A stretch of DNA of 5,957 nucleotides from an uncultured bacterium (GTDB lineage: Bacteria > Planctomycetota > Phycisphaerae > Phycisphaerales > UBA1924), in NCBI GenBank assembly GCA_938003595.1, contig CALKYH010000021.1:1-5957 (forward strand), read 5' to 3'. Each line of letters begins with the position of its first letter. Position 1 is the first letter of the stretch. The notes under the pieces are model-generated. The model had not been told where the DNA came from. It was given only the letters and a program-made list of their open reading frames with translations, and did no database searches. Positions 5,594 through 5,957 of the stretch are shown here, in pieces. The translations under genes and the position numbers were made by a program.

Positions 5594-5599
5594 ATTGTA
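5594..5599 (-). promoter_or_regulatory. Candidate -10 box for the Bax-inhibitor-like gene
   Basis: Read on the minus strand, TACAAT matches the -10 consensus at 5 of 6 positions. It would give a leader of about 40 bases containing the GGAG ribosome site. No good -35 box is visible 16-18 bases upstream, where the sequence is GGACCC-like, so the call is tentative. Confidence 0.35.
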
Positions 5600-5623
5600 G
5601 AGGGTGGGCGCGGCTGGGGTCCG

Positions 5624-5642
5624 CGCCGGCTGGAAGCCGGCG
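5624..5642. repeat. GC hairpin downstream of the phoH-like gene
   Basis: CGCCGGC (5624-5630) and GCCGGCG (5636-5642) form a 7-bp stem with a TGGAA loop, 20 bases past the phoH-like stop. No T run follows on the minus strand, so it is not a classical intrinsic terminator. It may stabilise the 3' end, support weak termination, or be a REP-like element. Apart from the promoter element listed, the 115-base gap shows nothing else. Confidence 0.4.
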
Positions 5643-5661
5643 GCTCTGATCGGAAATCGCG

Positions 5662-5957
5662 CTACAGGCGGCTGGCGGCGATCGAGGCCAGCTCGGAGCG
5701 CTCGCTGCGGGCGAGCGTGACATGGCCCGCGAGGCCGAGGCCCTTCATCTTCTCGACGGCGTAGGACAGGCCGTTGGACGAGGAGTCCAGGTAGGGGTTG
5801 TCGATCTGGCCGATGTCGCCGGTGAGGACCAGGCGGGTGCCGTCGCCGACGCGGCTGATGATGGTCTTGACCTCGTGGGGGGTGAGGTTCTGGGCCTCGT
5901 CCACGATCATGAACTGGTGCGGGATGCTGCGGCCGCGGATGTAGGTGAGGGGCTCGA
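5662..5957 (-). CDS. PhoH-family ATPase (PIN-PhoH/YlaK-like), C-terminal part
   Basis: Only the last 97 residues are in the window; the gene continues past 5957 and its N-terminus is not seen. The frame reads EPLTYIRGRSIPHQF before MIVDEAQNLTPHEVKTIISRVG. This contains the Walker B motif (D19-E20 of the visible part) and the DEAQN signature of the PhoH P-loop ATPase domain. LTGDIGQIDNPYLDSSSNGLSY and the closing GHVTLARSERSELASIAASRL follow. These match the PhoH2 or YlaK-like group, in which an N-terminal PIN RNase domain precedes the ATPase and the protein unwinds and cuts RNA. Whether the PIN domain is present cannot be seen. The methionine at 5910 is internal, not a start, because conserved family sequence lies before it in frame. 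It ends 115 bases before the Bax-inhibitor-like gene on the same strand. Confidence 0.95.
   Translation of the reverse strand, partial: EPLTYIRGRSIPHQFMIVDEAQNLTPHEVKTIISRVGDGTRLVLTGDIGQIDNPYLDSSSNGLSYAVEKMKGLGLAGHVTLARSERSELASIAASRL

Noticed and set aside
3916..5670. 12-base direct repeat GCGCTACAGGCG at 3916-3927 and 5659-5670.
   Set aside because: About one such match is expected by chance in 6 kb. One copy spans the stop of the phoH-like gene, and the flanks do not extend the match.

Overview
The window is GC-rich bacterial DNA, strongly biased to G/C at third codon positions. It looks chromosomal and carries no mobile element, CRISPR array or RNA gene that I can see. Protein style, short intergenic gaps and the gene set (a Bax-inhibitor-like membrane protein, a PIN/PhoH-type ATPase, small unrecognised proteins, a TlpA-like thioredoxin) suggest a planctomycete, perhaps of the Phycisphaerae. 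That assignment is inference from sequence character, not from a marker gene.

Layout, left to right. (1) 145-1236 (+): a degenerate Gfo/Idh/MocA-type oxidoreductase-like protein that has lost the dinucleotide-binding glycine motif. (2) 1355-1900 (+): an exported TlpA/ResA-like thioredoxin with its own candidate promoter and a strong intrinsic terminator. (3) 1980-2279 (-): a 99-residue charged helical protein of unknown function, convergent with the thioredoxin gene. (4) 2366-3364 (-): a two-domain protein joining an N-terminal HIT nucleotide-hydrolase domain to a C-terminal Mesh1/SpoT-type (p)ppGpp hydrolase domain. (5) 3361-3894 (-): ispF of the MEP isoprenoid pathway, whose stop codon overlaps the start of gene 4. 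(6) 4078-4575 (+): a small putative lipoprotein, divergent from ispF. (7) 4656-5546 (-): a seven-helix Bax inhibitor-1/YccA-type membrane protein that shares a bidirectional terminator with gene 6. (8) 5662-5957 (-): the C-terminal end of a PhoH-family ATPase that continues beyond the window.

The most interesting element is the HIT-HD fusion. The HD half keeps every residue I would expect for Mn-dependent (p)ppGpp hydrolysis, and the HIT half keeps the catalytic histidine. One polypeptide could therefore clear two classes of alarmone, dinucleoside polyphosphates and (p)ppGpp. It is coupled by a 4-base ATGA overlap to ispF. This is a hypothesis drawn from motifs. The other genes appear to be independent housekeeping or envelope functions rather than one system. 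No gene-free stretch exceeds 300 bases; the longest gap (3895-4077) holds a divergent regulatory region.
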